From: Burkholderiales bacterium
GTDB lineage: Bacteria; Pseudomonadota; Gammaproteobacteria; Burkholderiales; SG8-41
Reading direction: 5' to 3'
DNA length: 38,523 nt
Assembly (NCBI GenBank): GCA_030833315.1
Contig: JAURHM010000031.1
Span: forward strand, 1 to 38,523
Position numbers and translations under genes: made by a program. Numbering within the stretch: the first letter of the stretch is position 1; every line of letters starts with the position of its first letter. The notes beneath the pieces were generated by a model. It was given only the letters and a program-made list of their open reading frames with translations. It did not search any database and was not told the DNA's origin. Positions 6,713 to 15,846 of this stretch are shown here, one piece after another.

Positions 6713-8571
6713 TCTTGATCATTAAACTGCTGCCCCAAAAATCCTGGAATCCTGCCGCGCTGAAAAACCAGGGCGCGGCCGTGTTGCAGCGTGCGCGCGC
6801 AGACGGCAACGTGCGGCTGCTGATGTTCGTAGCCGGCGCCTTTGCCCTGGTCTCGCTGCTCGGGTTCATCTATCTCAAAAGCCAGGGCGTCGATTACCGC
6901 CAGCAGAGTGAAGTTCTCGGCTACCTGCGCGAACTCAAAGAGATCGATGCACGCTGGGACCTCGAAGTACTGCGCGCGCGTGTCGAAGGTGCCTCCGGCA
7001 AAGCGCTAACGGTCGCCGACCGCGGCACGCGCGTCCCCGACCTGTTGCGTCGCCTGAAAACCGCAGCAGCTGATATTGACAGCCCGGTGCTGCAGCAGGG
7101 TCTGCCGGTACTGGTGAAAGCTTTTGAACAGAAAACCGAGTTGCTCAACCGTTACCGGGCAGCTGGTGCCACGGTGACCCAGGCGCTCGGGCGCATGGTC
7201 GCTTTTGATACCGAAATCGCCGGTCTGGTGCGCGGCGCTTGGCAAAGCGTGCCGCAGCGGGAACGGTTGGTCGCCGTCGAAAGCACTTCGGCGCTGCTGT
7301 TTGCCCATGTCATGCGTTATGCCGCAGACCCGACCGACACCGAGCGCAAAAATGTGGAAATGTTTGCGGCCGACCTGCGCAAGGCCGGCGGCGGCATGCC
7401 GGCATCACTGGGCGCTGGACTGGCGCGGATTGACGAAACGGTTCAGCAAATCCTCGGTGCGAAGCCGGTGGAAGACGAACTGTTTCAGAAAATTGCCATC
7501 GCCTCCACCGGACCGCGCATCGACAGCCTGACCGACGCCTTCAGCGCCGAAACCGCCGACGCCCAGATCGACAGCGAACGTTATCGCATTTACCTGATTG
7601 CCTATGCCGGGGCGCTGTTGATCCTCACCGGCTGGCTGCTGTCACGGCTGGCTGTCAGCTACCGTCTGCTCGAATCACGGGTGCAGGAACGCACCCGTGA
7701 ACTGTCGACGGCGCTGCACCAGCTCAAGGAATCGGAATCGCAGCTGATCCATACTGAAAAAATGTCCTCGCTCGGCCAGATGGTGGCCGGCATCGCACAC
7801 GAGATCAACACGCCGCTGGCATACGTCAAGAACAGCCTGGGTTCGGTCGCGGGCAAGCTGCCGGAAGTCAAACAGCTGATCGTCGAAACCAATAAGCTGC
7901 TGAAGCTAATGGAATCGGGAAACCCGGACCCGGACCGGCTGCAGGCGAAGTTCCGTTCTGTGCGCGAACTGGTACACCACTTCGCCGAACAACAGGCTTT
8001 GGCTGAACTCGGACAGCTGGCGTCCGACGGCCTGTACGGCATCAACCAGATTTCCGAAATTGTGTTGAACCTGAAGAACTTCAGCCGCCTCGACCGCAGC
8101 AAGGTGTCCAGCTTCAACCTGAACGAAGGTCTGGAAAGCTCGCTGCTTCTGGCCAAGCATGAACTCAAGCACCTGAAGATCAACAGGCAGTTCGGCAACA
8201 TTCCGGCCATCACCTGCTCGCCGTCGCAACTGAACCAGGTCTTCCTCAACCTGATCAACAACGCCGCGCAGGCCATCGAATCCGGCACCGGGGAACTGAC
8301 GCTGAAGACACGGGTCGAAGATGCACAGCATGTCGCAGTCGAAATTTCCGACAACGGCAAGGGCATCCCGCCGGAAATCATGTCAAAAATATTCGACCCG
8401 TTTTTCACCACAAAAGCCGTCGGCAAGGGCACCGGTCTTGGACTGTCAATTTCCTATAAAATCATTGAACAGCACGGCGGTAAAATCAGTGTTAATTCCG
8501 TGGTCGGAAAAGGCACGACATTCACCATCCTGTTGCCGCTGGCCCCCCCGGTTACTGCAGGACTCGAATAA
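6709..8571 (+). CDS. Membrane sensor histidine kinase, co-translated with the liv transporter
   Basis: This is a 620-residue orthodox sensor kinase. A hydrophobic segment at about 35-56 and a second at about 294-312 bracket an extracytoplasmic region of about 235 residues. That region looks wholly alpha-helical and resembles the DAHL class of helical sensor domains (a tentative call). A short coiled-coil linker ([25 protein letters not shown]) leads to the H-box [20 protein letters not shown] with H364 as phospho-acceptor. The dimerisation region carries a helical insert of about 70 residues. The ATPase domain has an N-box ([12 protein letters not shown]518), a G1 box DNGKGI (548-553), FDPFFTTK and a G2 box [10 protein letters not shown] (572-581). 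The ATG at 6709 overlaps the livF stop as ATGA. It has no receiver of its own; the obvious partner is the receiver-bearing Ser/Thr kinase 6 bases downstream. The signal sensed is unknown. Confidence 0.9.
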   Translation: MILIIKLLPQKSWNPAALKNQGAAVLQRARADGNVRLLMFVAGAFALVSLLGFIYLKSQGVDYRQQSEVLGYLRELKEIDARWDLEVLRARVEGASGKALTVADRGTRVPDLLRRLKTAAADIDSPVLQQGLPVLVKAFEQKTELLNRYRAAGATVTQALGRMVAFDTEIAGLVRGAWQSVPQRERLVAVESTSALLFAHVMRYAADPTDTERKNVEMFAADLRKAGGGMPASLGAGLARIDETVQQILGAKPVEDELFQKIAIASTGPRIDSLTDAFSAETADAQIDSERYRIYLIAYAGALLILTGWLLSRLAVSYRLLESRVQERTRELSTALHQLKESESQLIHTEKMSSLGQMVAGIAHEINTPLAYVKNSLGSVAGKLPEVKQLIVETNKLLKLMESGNPDPDRLQAKFRSVRELVHHFAEQQALAELGQLASDGLYGINQISEIVLNLKNFSRLDRSKVSSFNLNEGLESSLLLAKHELKHLKINRQFGNIPAITCSPSQLNQVFLNLINNAAQAIESGTGELTLKTRVEDAQHVAVEISDNGKGIPPEIMSKIFDPFFTTKAVGKGTGLGLSISYKIIEQHGGKISVNSVVGKGTTFTILLPLAPPVTAGLE

Positions 8572-8577
8572 GAATAA

Positions 8578-10497
8578 ATGGCCACTGACCACCCGCAGAA
8601 GATCGGTAAATACGAGATCCAGGGCGTCCTTGGTCGCGGCGGGATGGGTATCGTCTACAAGGCATTCGATCCGGCGATACACCGGCAAGTGGCAATCAAG
8701 ACCATTACCAAATCGGCGATGGACCCTTCGGAACTGCAGTATGCGATTGCGCGTTTCCGTCACGAGGCTCAAGCCGTCGGCCGGCTGACCCATCCGCGAA
8801 TTGCTGCGATTTACGATTACGGTGAAGACGAGAATCTGGCGTATATCGTGATGGAGCTCGTGCACGGACGCTCGCTGCACGACCACCTGCAGAACAATGC
8901 CAAGTTTGATCTTCCGGAAGTCGGCGAAATCATCCGCCAGCTGTTGGACGGACTGGGTTATGCCCATGCACAGGGCGTCGTGCATCGCGACATCAAGCCC
9001 TCCAATCTGCTGATCAACGATGACGGCCGCATCAAGATCAGCGACTTCGGCATTGCCCACATCGATAATTCGTCGCTGACCCAGGTTGGCGAAATCATGG
9101 GTTCACCCGGTTATATGTCACCTGAACAGTTCACCGGCGACGAACCCGATTCGCGAACCGATCTTTACTCGGTCGGCGTCATTGCCTATGAACTGCTGGC
9201 GGGCCGTAAACCTTTCACCGGCAGCAACGTCGAAATCATGCGTCAAGTGATCGGCGAACGTCCGCCCAATCCTTCGGGATTCAATCCGCTGATATCGGCT
9301 CAGCTCGACTGGGCGACTCACAAGGCACTGGCAAAAAATCGTGAGGAGCGTTTCCAGTCAGCGCGGGAGTTTGCACTCGCCTTTGTACAGGGCATCGCCG
9401 CCAGCGTGCGCGCAGCAAAGAACGATGATGCAGGTAACAGCGACCACACCATAACGCAGCGTCTGGATCCTAAGCTGGTGTCGGCCGCACGGGTTATTGC
9501 CGGGCTGAACGTGCCCACGCGCGGAACAGCCTCTGCTCCTGCCTCAGGTGTTGCACACGGCGTAACGGTTACGCCCACATTTGAAACTGGCGGGAAAAAA
9601 GCCAAGCTGCTGTTCGTCGACGACGAAGAACGCATTCTCACTGCTTTGCGTTCGGTGTTCCGCAATCAGTACAACGTATTTACTGCGAGCAGCGGCCCGG
9701 AAGCCATGGAGTTCATGAAGCGCTTCAATCCGCATGTGGTGATCAGCGATCAGCGCATGCCGGAGATGACAGGTGTCGAATTCCTGCGTGAGGTGAGGGA
9801 CATTGCGCCGCACACAGTGCGCATCCTGCTGACCGGTTATTCGGATCTGGCTTCCATCGTCGGCTCAATCAACGACGGGGAAGTCTTCCGTTTTGTCAGC
9901 AAACCCTGGGACAACGCCGAAATCCAGAAAACCATCGGTGAAGCCGCAGCCATCGCACTCGAACTGGCGGACATGGCGACCAGCCCGGTTATCCTGCCGG
10001 AAAAACTCGACTGTGGCGTGCTGGTGATCGAATCCGGACAGAGCGTGTACCGCGCCACTAACGAATTGATCGGCGGGGTCTGCCCGGTATTGCATGCGCC
10101 GGATATCGACCCTGCACTGACAGTTCTGCAGGAACATGAGATCGCAGTCATCGTTGCCGACATCGGCCACGGCGACCAGACTTCACTGACCGCCTTCAAG
10201 CTGCTGAAGCAAGATCACCCCGAAATCCTCGCCATCGTGATGACCGAGGCTTCGGATTCGGAACTGGTGATCGACCTGATCAACCAAGCCCAGGTGTTCC
10301 GTTTCCTGACCAAGCCGCTGAACCTGAAAATGCTGCAGCAGCATGTGCAGGCGGCGCTGGCGCGTTACCAGTCTTTCCGCAAATCACCGAAGCTGCTCAA
10401 GCAGCACCGCGTTGCGGCGGCCCGCGGTGGCGACAGTTCGCTGCTGGAAACACTGCGCGGCAGAATTCACTCTATCAAATCCTGGTTCGGCCGCTGA
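8578..10497 (+). CDS. Hybrid Ser/Thr protein kinase with two C-terminal receiver domains
   Basis: A 639-residue fusion. Residues about 11-270 are a complete Hanks-type (PknB-like) kinase: glycine loop GRGGMG (19-24), lysine K41 in VAIK, catalytic HRDIKPSN (136-143), DFG (156-158) and SPEQF (181-185). After a low-complexity linker, a receiver domain (about 341-462) has the acidic pair D348/D349, phospho-acceptor D391 in ISDQRMPEMTG, T419 and K442 in SKPW, resembling receivers of RpfG-like regulators. A second receiver-like domain (about 478-598) keeps an aspartate (D528) and lysine (K579 in TKP), but has E485-S486 where the acidic pair should be, so it is probably degenerate. There is no transmembrane segment and no DNA-binding or cyclic-di-GMP domain. 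Its position right after a histidine kinase suggests that phosphotransfer to D391 controls the Ser/Thr kinase. Substrates are unknown. It ends 7 bases before convergent hemF. Confidence 0.9.
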   Translation: MATDHPQKIGKYEIQGVLGRGGMGIVYKAFDPAIHRQVAIKTITKSAMDPSELQYAIARFRHEAQAVGRLTHPRIAAIYDYGEDENLAYIVMELVHGRSLHDHLQNNAKFDLPEVGEIIRQLLDGLGYAHAQGVVHRDIKPSNLLINDDGRIKISDFGIAHIDNSSLTQVGEIMGSPGYMSPEQFTGDEPDSRTDLYSVGVIAYELLAGRKPFTGSNVEIMRQVIGERPPNPSGFNPLISAQLDWATHKALAKNREERFQSAREFALAFVQGIAASVRAAKNDDAGNSDHTITQRLDPKLVSAARVIAGLNVPTRGTASAPASGVAHGVTVTPTFETGGKKAKLLFVDDEERILTALRSVFRNQYNVFTASSGPEAMEFMKRFNPHVVISDQRMPEMTGVEFLREVRDIAPHTVRILLTGYSDLASIVGSINDGEVFRFVSKPWDNAEIQKTIGEAAAIALELADMATSPVILPEKLDCGVLVIESGQSVYRATNELIGGVCPVLHAPDIDPALTVLQEHEIAVIVADIGHGDQTSLTAFKLLKQDHPEILAIVMTEASDSELVIDLINQAQVFRFLTKPLNLKMLQQHVQAALARYQSFRKSPKLLKQHRVAAARGGDSSLLETLRGRIHSIKSWFGR

Positions 10498-10504
10498 GGG
10501 CTTG

Positions 10505-11401
10505 CTACAGCCAGTCTTTCGCGACCAGAAAATCCGTGTAAAGCGCGGCTTCGGGAGTTCCTGCTTCGGGTTGCCAGTTGTAACGCCAGTTCACGACCGG
10601 CGGCAATGACATCAGGATCGATTCGGTGCGCCCGCCGGACTGCAGACCGAACAGCGTACCGCGATCGAACACCAGATTGAATTCAACGTATCGTCCGCGG
10701 CGGTAGGCCTGGAAATCGCGCTCGCGTTCACCGTAGGGGACGTCGCGCCGGCGCTCGATGATCGGCGCATAAGCCGGCAGAAAATGGTCGCCGACACTAC
10801 GCGTCAGCGCAAAGCAGTGTTCGAAATCAGGTTCGCCGAGATCATCGTAGAACACACCACCGATGCCGCGCGGTTCATTGCGATGCTTCAGGAAAAAATA
10901 ACGGTCGCACCATTGCTTGAATTTCGGGTGATATTCCGCACCGAATGGCGCCAGCGCATCACGGCAGGTCCGGTGAAAATGCGCCGCATCCTCGGCGAAT
11001 CCGTAATAAGGCGTGAGATCCATGCCGCCGCCGAACCACCACACCGGATCGACGCCGCTTTTTTCTGCGATAAAACAGCGCACGTTGAGATGCACGGTGG
11101 GCACATAGGGATTGCGCGGGTGCAGCACCAGCGACACACCCATTGCCTGGAATGACCGGCCGACAAGTTCGGGGCGCACTGCGGAAGCCGAAGGCGGCAG
11201 GTTGTCGCCGAATACATGGGAGAAACCGACGCCGCCGCGCTCAAACAGATTTCCGCCTTCAATCAGTCGCGTAATACCGCCGCCGCCCTGCGGCCGCTCC
11301 CAAGCATCACGGATAAAATTGCCGCCGTCGAGTTCGGACAGTTTGCTGACAATACGGTCCTGCAGTCCCGTCAGATAGGTTTTGACTGCGGCGGTGTCCA
11401 T
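10505..11401 (-). CDS. hemF: Oxygen-dependent coproporphyrinogen III oxidase
   Basis: This 298-residue cytoplasmic homodimeric enzyme oxidatively decarboxylates two propionates of coproporphyrinogen III to give protoporphyrinogen IX in haem synthesis, using O2. The length is normal. Family signatures are present: [17 protein letters not shown] near residue 49, VHLNVRCF near 103, [15 protein letters not shown] at 121-135, and [10 protein letters not shown] near 181. The ATG at 11401 has AGGAC about 8 bases upstream. It lies 21 bases behind purD as the last gene of the dusB-fis-purH-purD-hemF run. An aerobic oxidase implies life with oxygen, in agreement with the ubiquinone gene nearby. Confidence 0.95.
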   Translation of the reverse strand: MDTAAVKTYLTGLQDRIVSKLSELDGGNFIRDAWERPQGGGGITRLIEGGNLFERGGVGFSHVFGDNLPPSASAVRPELVGRSFQAMGVSLVLHPRNPYVPTVHLNVRCFIAEKSGVDPVWWFGGGMDLTPYYGFAEDAAHFHRTCRDALAPFGAEYHPKFKQWCDRYFFLKHRNEPRGIGGVFYDDLGEPDFEHCFALTRSVGDHFLPAYAPIIERRRDVPYGERERDFQAYRRGRYVEFNLVFDRGTLFGLQSGGRTESILMSLPPVVNWRYNWQPEAGTPEAALYTDFLVAKDWL

Positions 11402-11422
11402 GGATTTTGTCCTGAGCGGAAG

Positions 11423-12700
11423 CTATTTGCGTCCGCTGCCGACCGCGCGATGACCGATGTCGCGGCGATGCTGCATGCCGTCGAAACGGATCAGGTCGAC
11501 AATCTCGTAGGCCCGCTTCTGCGCGGTGCGTGTATTGTGGCCGAGTGCGGTCACGCACATTACCCGTCCGCCGCTGGTGACCACGTTATTGCCGGACAGG
11601 GCCGTACCGGCATGGAACACATGGTAATCGTCACCTTCGGCAGGCAATCCGGTGATCATGTCGCCCTTGCGAGGATCTTCAGGATAGTCGGCGGCGGCGA
11701 GCACTACGCCCAGTGCCACGCGAGGATCCCATTCGACTTCGGCGCTGTCGAGCTTGCCGTCAATGGCGGCATCGAGCAGCACCGTCAGATCGCTTTTCAG
11801 CCGCATCATGATCGGCTGGGTTTCGGGATCGCCCATGCGGCAGTTGAACTCGAGCACTTTCAGTTCGCCGCTGCTGCTGATCATCAGGCCGGCATACAGG
11901 AAACCGGTGTACGGAATGCCATCGGCAGCCATGCCGTTGATCGTCGGTTGAATGACTTCGCGCATCACCCGTGCATGCACCTCCGGCGTCACCACCGGCG
12001 CCGGCGAGTAGGCGCCCATGCCGCCGGTATTCGGGCCCTGGTCACCGTCCTTGAGCCGTTTGTGGTCCTGGCTGCTTGCCAGCGCCAGCGCGTTGCGGCC
12101 GTCAGCCAACACGATAAAGCTTGCTTCTTCACCGATCAGACATTCTTCGATTACCACGCGTGCGCCGGCGCTGCCCATCTTGTTGCCGACCAGCATCATG
12201 TCGACCGCCGCATGTGCTTCCGCAGCATCCATCGCCACCACAACACCCTTGCCCGCAGCGAGTCCGTCGGCCTTGATCACGATCGGCGCGCCTTCGCGGT
12301 CGATATAGGCATGCGCCTGGGCGGCATCGGTAAACGTTGCGTGCTTCGCCGTCGGAATGCGATGGCGCACCATGAAATTCTTGGCGAAGTCCTTGGAGCT
12401 TTCGAGCTGCGCCGCTTTTTGTGTCGGCCCGAAAATGCGATGCCCGGCGGCGCGCACGGCATCTACAACACCCGCGGCGAGCGGCGCCTCAGGGCCGACC
12501 ACCGTCAGCGCAATTTCTTCTTTATGAATAAAATCAACAACTTGCTGATTGTCATTGAGGGCAATATTGTGCACGCCGTTTTCGCGGGCAGAGCCGGCAT
12601 TGCCGGGCGCCACAAATACTTTTGACACCCGGGGTGACTGCGCGAGTTTCCACGCCAGCGCATGTTCGCGGCCACCGCCGCCGATCACGAGAATTTTCAT
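11423..12700 (-). CDS. purD: Phosphoribosylamine-glycine ligase (GAR synthetase)
   Basis: This 425-residue ATP-grasp enzyme joins phosphoribosylamine and glycine, the second step of purine synthesis. It begins MKILVIGGGGREHALAWKL, the classical N-terminal nucleotide-fold loop. Further landmarks are GPEAPLAAGVVDAVRAAG, the ATP-grasp segment PIVIKADGLAAGKGVVVA, and NTGGMGAYSPAP, FLYAGLM and LEFNCRMGDPETQ of the catalytic site. The ATG at 12700 gives the usual family N-terminus. An upstream TTG at 12739 would add 13 atypical residues and is not favoured. It is preceded by purH, the last two steps of the same pathway, and followed by hemF. Confidence 0.95.
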   Translation of the reverse strand: MKILVIGGGGREHALAWKLAQSPRVSKVFVAPGNAGSARENGVHNIALNDNQQVVDFIHKEEIALTVVGPEAPLAAGVVDAVRAAGHRIFGPTQKAAQLESSKDFAKNFMVRHRIPTAKHATFTDAAQAHAYIDREGAPIVIKADGLAAGKGVVVAMDAAEAHAAVDMMLVGNKMGSAGARVVIEECLIGEEASFIVLADGRNALALASSQDHKRLKDGDQGPNTGGMGAYSPAPVVTPEVHARVMREVIQPTINGMAADGIPYTGFLYAGLMISSSGELKVLEFNCRMGDPETQPIMMRLKSDLTVLLDAAIDGKLDSAEVEWDPRVALGVVLAAADYPEDPRKGDMITGLPAEGDDYHVFHAGTALSGNNVVTSGGRVMCVTALGHNTRTAQKRAYEIVDLIRFDGMQHRRDIGHRAVGSGRK

Positions 12701-12756
12701 AGAGGTCGCAAAGGGTGCAGTGTTGTTAGTTGAGTCCAATACAGGCGCAGCGCCTG

Positions 12757-14319
12757 TTAATGCCGGAAATGACGGAAACCGGTTAACACCATCGCAATGT
12801 CATGCTCGTCCGCAGCGGCGATCACTTCATCGTCGCGCAGGCTGCCGCCAGGCTGGATGATGGCTTTTGCACCCGCAGCTGCGGCGACATCCACACCGTC
12901 GCGGAACGGGAAAAAGGCATCGGAGGCCACGACAGATCCGTTGAGTGTCAGTCCGGCATTGCCCGCTTTGATCGAGGCGATGCGCGCCGAATCGACACGG
13001 CTCATCTGCCCGGCGCCGACACCCAGGGTCTGGCCATTGCTGCAGAACACGATGGCATTGGATTTGACGAACTTGGCCACGCGCCAGGCAAACAGCAGAT
13101 CAGCCATCTGTGCCTCGGTCGGTTTGCGCCGGGTCACCACTTTCAGCTGTGATGCGGCGACATTCATGCCGTCGGGCGTCTGCACCAGCACGCCGCCGCC
13201 GACGCGTTTGATGTCGTAGGCGTTCGCACCCGGTGCCAGCGGTACTTCAAGCACGCGGATATTGGCTTTTTGCTTAAACACCGCCAGCGCATCGGCAGCA
13301 ATTGCCGGCGCGATGATCACTTCGACAAACTGCTTGGTAATTGCCTGCGCCGTCGCCGCATCGAGTGGCCGGTTCACCGCGATGATGCCGCCGAAAGCCG
13401 AAGTCGGATCGGTAGCCAGCGCCTTGTCATAGGCGGCAGCGACATCCCTGGCGATCGCAACGCCGCAGGGATTGGCGTGTTTGACGATCACACAGGCCGG
13501 CGCGTCAAATGTCTTCACGCACTCCCAGGCCGCATCGGCATCGGCAATATTGTTGTACGAGAGTTCTTTGCCCTGGATCTGGCGATAGGCGGCGAGACTG
13601 CCTGGCGCCGGCGTCAGGTCTCGGTAAAACGCGGCGCTCTGGTGGGGGTTTTCGCCGTAGCGCAGGGTCTGCACGCGGTCGAACTGCATGTTCAGCCGCG
13701 TCGGGAAAGCCTCGCGGCTGCCGTCGGCCTGCAAGGCCGTCAGGTAATTGCTGATCGCGCTGTCGTAAGCGGCAGTATGCGAAAAAGCTTTACAGGCAAG
13801 TTTGAAACGCGTGTTTGCACCCAGCGCGCCGTTTGCCACACGCATTTCCTGCAGCAGACCAACGTAATCGGCGGGATCGGTTACCACGGCGACATGCTGA
13901 TAGTTCTTGGAAGCACTGCGCACCATCGCCGGACCGCCGATATCGATATTTTCGATGGCGTCCTCCAGCGTGCAGTCGGGTTTGGCGATGGTCTGGGTGA
14001 AAGGGTAGAGATTGACGCAAACCAGATCGATGCCGGCAATCCCCGCCTTTTGCATCGCCGCCACATGTTCCGGCAGGTCGCGACGGCCGAGTAGCCCGGC
14101 GTGGATACGCGGATGCAGTGTTTTCACACGGCCGTCGAGCATTTCGGGAAAGCCGGTGTAGTCGGCCACTTCGGTCACCTGCAATCCGGCATCGCGCAGC
14201 AGCTTCGCGGTGCCGCCGGTGGACAGCAGCGTCACGCCGAAACCCGCCAGCCCGCGCGCGAAGTCGACAACGCCCTCTTTGTCGGAAACGCTGATCAGTG
14301 CCTGTTTAATGGTGGTCAT
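12757..14319 (-). CDS. purH: Bifunctional AICAR transformylase / IMP cyclohydrolase
   Basis: This 520-residue cytoplasmic enzyme performs the last two steps of IMP synthesis. The N-terminal MGS-like cyclohydrolase domain (about 1-145) starts [12 protein letters not shown] and contains [11 protein letters not shown] and [15 protein letters not shown] (K66). The AICAR transformylase domain follows with [11 protein letters not shown], the catalytic K280-H281 in [12 protein letters not shown], and the terminal [16 protein letters not shown] and [12 protein letters not shown] blocks. Length and motif order are standard. It begins at an ATG without a strong ribosome-binding site, 48 bases after fis. 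That gap contains a 6-bp GGCGCG/CGCGCC hairpin. Confidence 0.96.
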   Translation of the reverse strand: MTTIKQALISVSDKEGVVDFARGLAGFGVTLLSTGGTAKLLRDAGLQVTEVADYTGFPEMLDGRVKTLHPRIHAGLLGRRDLPEHVAAMQKAGIAGIDLVCVNLYPFTQTIAKPDCTLEDAIENIDIGGPAMVRSASKNYQHVAVVTDPADYVGLLQEMRVANGALGANTRFKLACKAFSHTAAYDSAISNYLTALQADGSREAFPTRLNMQFDRVQTLRYGENPHQSAAFYRDLTPAPGSLAAYRQIQGKELSYNNIADADAAWECVKTFDAPACVIVKHANPCGVAIARDVAAAYDKALATDPTSAFGGIIAVNRPLDAATAQAITKQFVEVIIAPAIAADALAVFKQKANIRVLEVPLAPGANAYDIKRVGGGVLVQTPDGMNVAASQLKVVTRRKPTEAQMADLLFAWRVAKFVKSNAIVFCSNGQTLGVGAGQMSRVDSARIASIKAGNAGLTLNGSVVASDAFFPFRDGVDVAAAAGAKAIIQPGGSLRDDEVIAAADEHDIAMVLTGFRHFRH

Positions 14320-14367
14320 GGGAAGACGGGACTGGCATCCGGCGCGGGAGCGCGCCCGGAGGCCTTG

Positions 14368-14607
14368 CTAGAACTTGATGTTGTAGGTTTTGATTTTCTT
14401 GCGCAGGGTATTGCGGTTGATGCCGAGCATCGCCGCCGCGTGCGACTGGTTGCCGCGTACCTTGTGCAGCACCGATTCCAGCAGCGGTTTTTCAACGCTG
14501 CCGATCACCATGTCATAGACACCGCTGGCTTTTTCGCCATCGAGATCGCGAAAATAGCCATCGATCGCCCGGCGTACGACACGGGCCATTTCTGTTTCAT
14601 TCATCAT
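14368..14607 (-). CDS. fis: Fis family nucleoid-associated DNA-binding protein
   Basis: This 79-residue protein is shorter than the enterobacterial Fis (98 residues), as is common outside the enterics. The C-terminal part is the Fis helix-turn-helix: PLLESVLHKVRGNQSHAAAMLGI followed by NRNTLRKKIKTYNIKF, with the recognition helix at about 63-75. Fis bends DNA and modulates rRNA promoters, recombination and global expression. The start codon lies in an ATGATGA overlap with the dusB stop, and GGAGGAGG inside the dusB end provides a strong ribosome-binding site. The dusB-fis pair is conserved in many gammaproteobacteria and betaproteobacteria, which supports the call. Confidence 0.95.
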   Translation of the reverse strand: MMNETEMARVVRRAIDGYFRDLDGEKASGVYDMVIGSVEKPLLESVLHKVRGNQSHAAAMLGINRNTLRKKIKTYNIKF

Positions 14608-15614
14608 GCTGCCAATTCCTCCTCCACATAGGTCAGGCGTTCGCCCTGACCCGACAGTTCAGCAAAAAATGTATTGACCGCAGCCATCTGCTCGGCGCAG
14701 TTCTGCAACTGGTTCATCGCATGGCGAAACGCCGCCGATCCGGCAAGGCCCTTGGTGTACCAGGAGATGTGTTTGCGCGCGACACGGACACCGGTGTATT
14801 CGCCGTAGAACGAATACAGATCGTTGAGGTGGCCGACCAGCACGCGGTGAATCTCGGCGACTTCGGGCGGCGGCAGATGCGCACCGGTTTCCAGGAAATG
14901 ACTGATCTCGCGGAACATCCACGGACGCCCCTGGGCTGCACGGCCGATCATCACCGCATCGGCTTTGGTGTATTCGAGGACATGTTTGACGCGCTCCGGC
15001 GTGGTGATGTCGCCATTGGCTATCACCGGAATGCCGATGGCGCTTTTTACCGCAGCGATGGTGTCGTATTCGGCTTCACCGCTGTAACCGCAGGCGCGGG
15101 TGCGGCCGTGGATCGCCAGCGCCTGGATGCCAGCGCTTTCGGCAATGCGCGCAACGATGATGGCGTTGCGATGATCACGGTCCCAGCCGGTGCGGATCTT
15201 CAACGTCACCGGCACATCGACAGCGCCGACCACGGCTTCGAGAATGCGCGCGACCAGCGGTTCATCCTTTAGCAGCGCCGAACCGGCCATGACATTGCAG
15301 ACCTTCTTTGCCGGGCAACCCATATTGATGTCGATGATCTGCGCGCCCTGGTCGACGTTGTAACGCGCGGCATCCGCCAGCATCTGCGGATCGGCCCCGG
15401 CGATCTGCACTGAGATCGGATCGACTTCGCCTTCGTGATTGGCGCGGCGCAGCGTTTTGGCCGAACCCCAAAGCAAAGAATTGCTCGCCACCATCTCCGA
15501 CACCGCCATGCCCGCACCCATCAGCTTGCACAACTGGCGGAACGGACGATCGGTCACTCCGGCCATGGGTGCGACGATGAGATTGTTCTTCAGTTGGTAG
15601 GGGCCGATGCGCAC
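14604..15614 (-). CDS. dusB: tRNA-dihydrouridine synthase B
   Basis: This 336-residue FMN enzyme reduces specific uridines in the tRNA D-loop to dihydrouridine. It starts RIGPYQLKNNLIVAPMAGVTDRP in typical DusB fashion. The catalytic C100 sits in INMGCPAKKVCN. Further motifs are RTGWD, AIHGRTRACGYSGEA, IANGDI and IGRAAQGRPWMF. I place the start at the GTG at 15614: the open frame extends 83 codons upstream to 15863, but that extension is unlike the family. A promoter-like sequence (15654-15681) lies just before the GTG, inside the extension. The stop overlaps the fis start. Length agrees with E. coli DusB (about 320). Confidence 0.94.
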   Translation of the reverse strand: MRIGPYQLKNNLIVAPMAGVTDRPFRQLCKLMGAGMAVSEMVASNSLLWGSAKTLRRANHEGEVDPISVQIAGADPQMLADAARYNVDQGAQIIDINMGCPAKKVCNVMAGSALLKDEPLVARILEAVVGAVDVPVTLKIRTGWDRDHRNAIIVARIAESAGIQALAIHGRTRACGYSGEAEYDTIAAVKSAIGIPVIANGDITTPERVKHVLEYTKADAVMIGRAAQGRPWMFREISHFLETGAHLPPPEVAEIHRVLVGHLNDLYSFYGEYTGVRVARKHISWYTKGLAGSAAFRHAMNQLQNCAEQMAAVNTFFAELSGQGERLTYVEEELAA

Positions 15615-15653
15615 CGGACTGGTTCTTTGTGTGGGTGTACGGGGAAGGGCGCA

Positions 15654-15681
15654 ATTGTAATCACACTGGCGCGGTGTGCAA
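15654..15681 (-). promoter_or_regulatory. Candidate sigma70 promoter for dusB-fis
   Basis: On the minus strand TTGCAC (15681-15676) and TACAAT (15659-15654) are spaced 16 bases apart. Transcription would start near 15647 and give a leader of about 33 nt before the dusB GTG at 15614. The rest of the 232-base gap between dusB and the ubiH stop holds no gene that I recognise. Confidence 0.55.
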
Positions 15682-15846
15682 AGAAGAAATTGCCTATTTT
15701 TTGGGCAGGCGTGTTCTTCGCGCCAAGGGGCTGCGGACCTTCGGTCAAATCCGCATTGAATCCGCGCATTTACTGCGTATTGCTCGAACGCTACCTGCAG
15801 TGTGCACGGCAAACTGCGGGCGCGAAACAGTACTCGCGATGCGGTA

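Noticed and set aside
11216-12625. A 469-codon + strand open frame opposite purD and hemF
   Set aside because: It is antisense to well-recognised genes and has no family-like motifs. Long antisense frames are expected in GC-rich DNA with strong codon bias.
14341-14356. GGCGCG/CGCGCC hairpin between fis and purH
   Set aside because: The stem is only 6 bp with no T-run and the operon continues, so it is not supported as a terminator.
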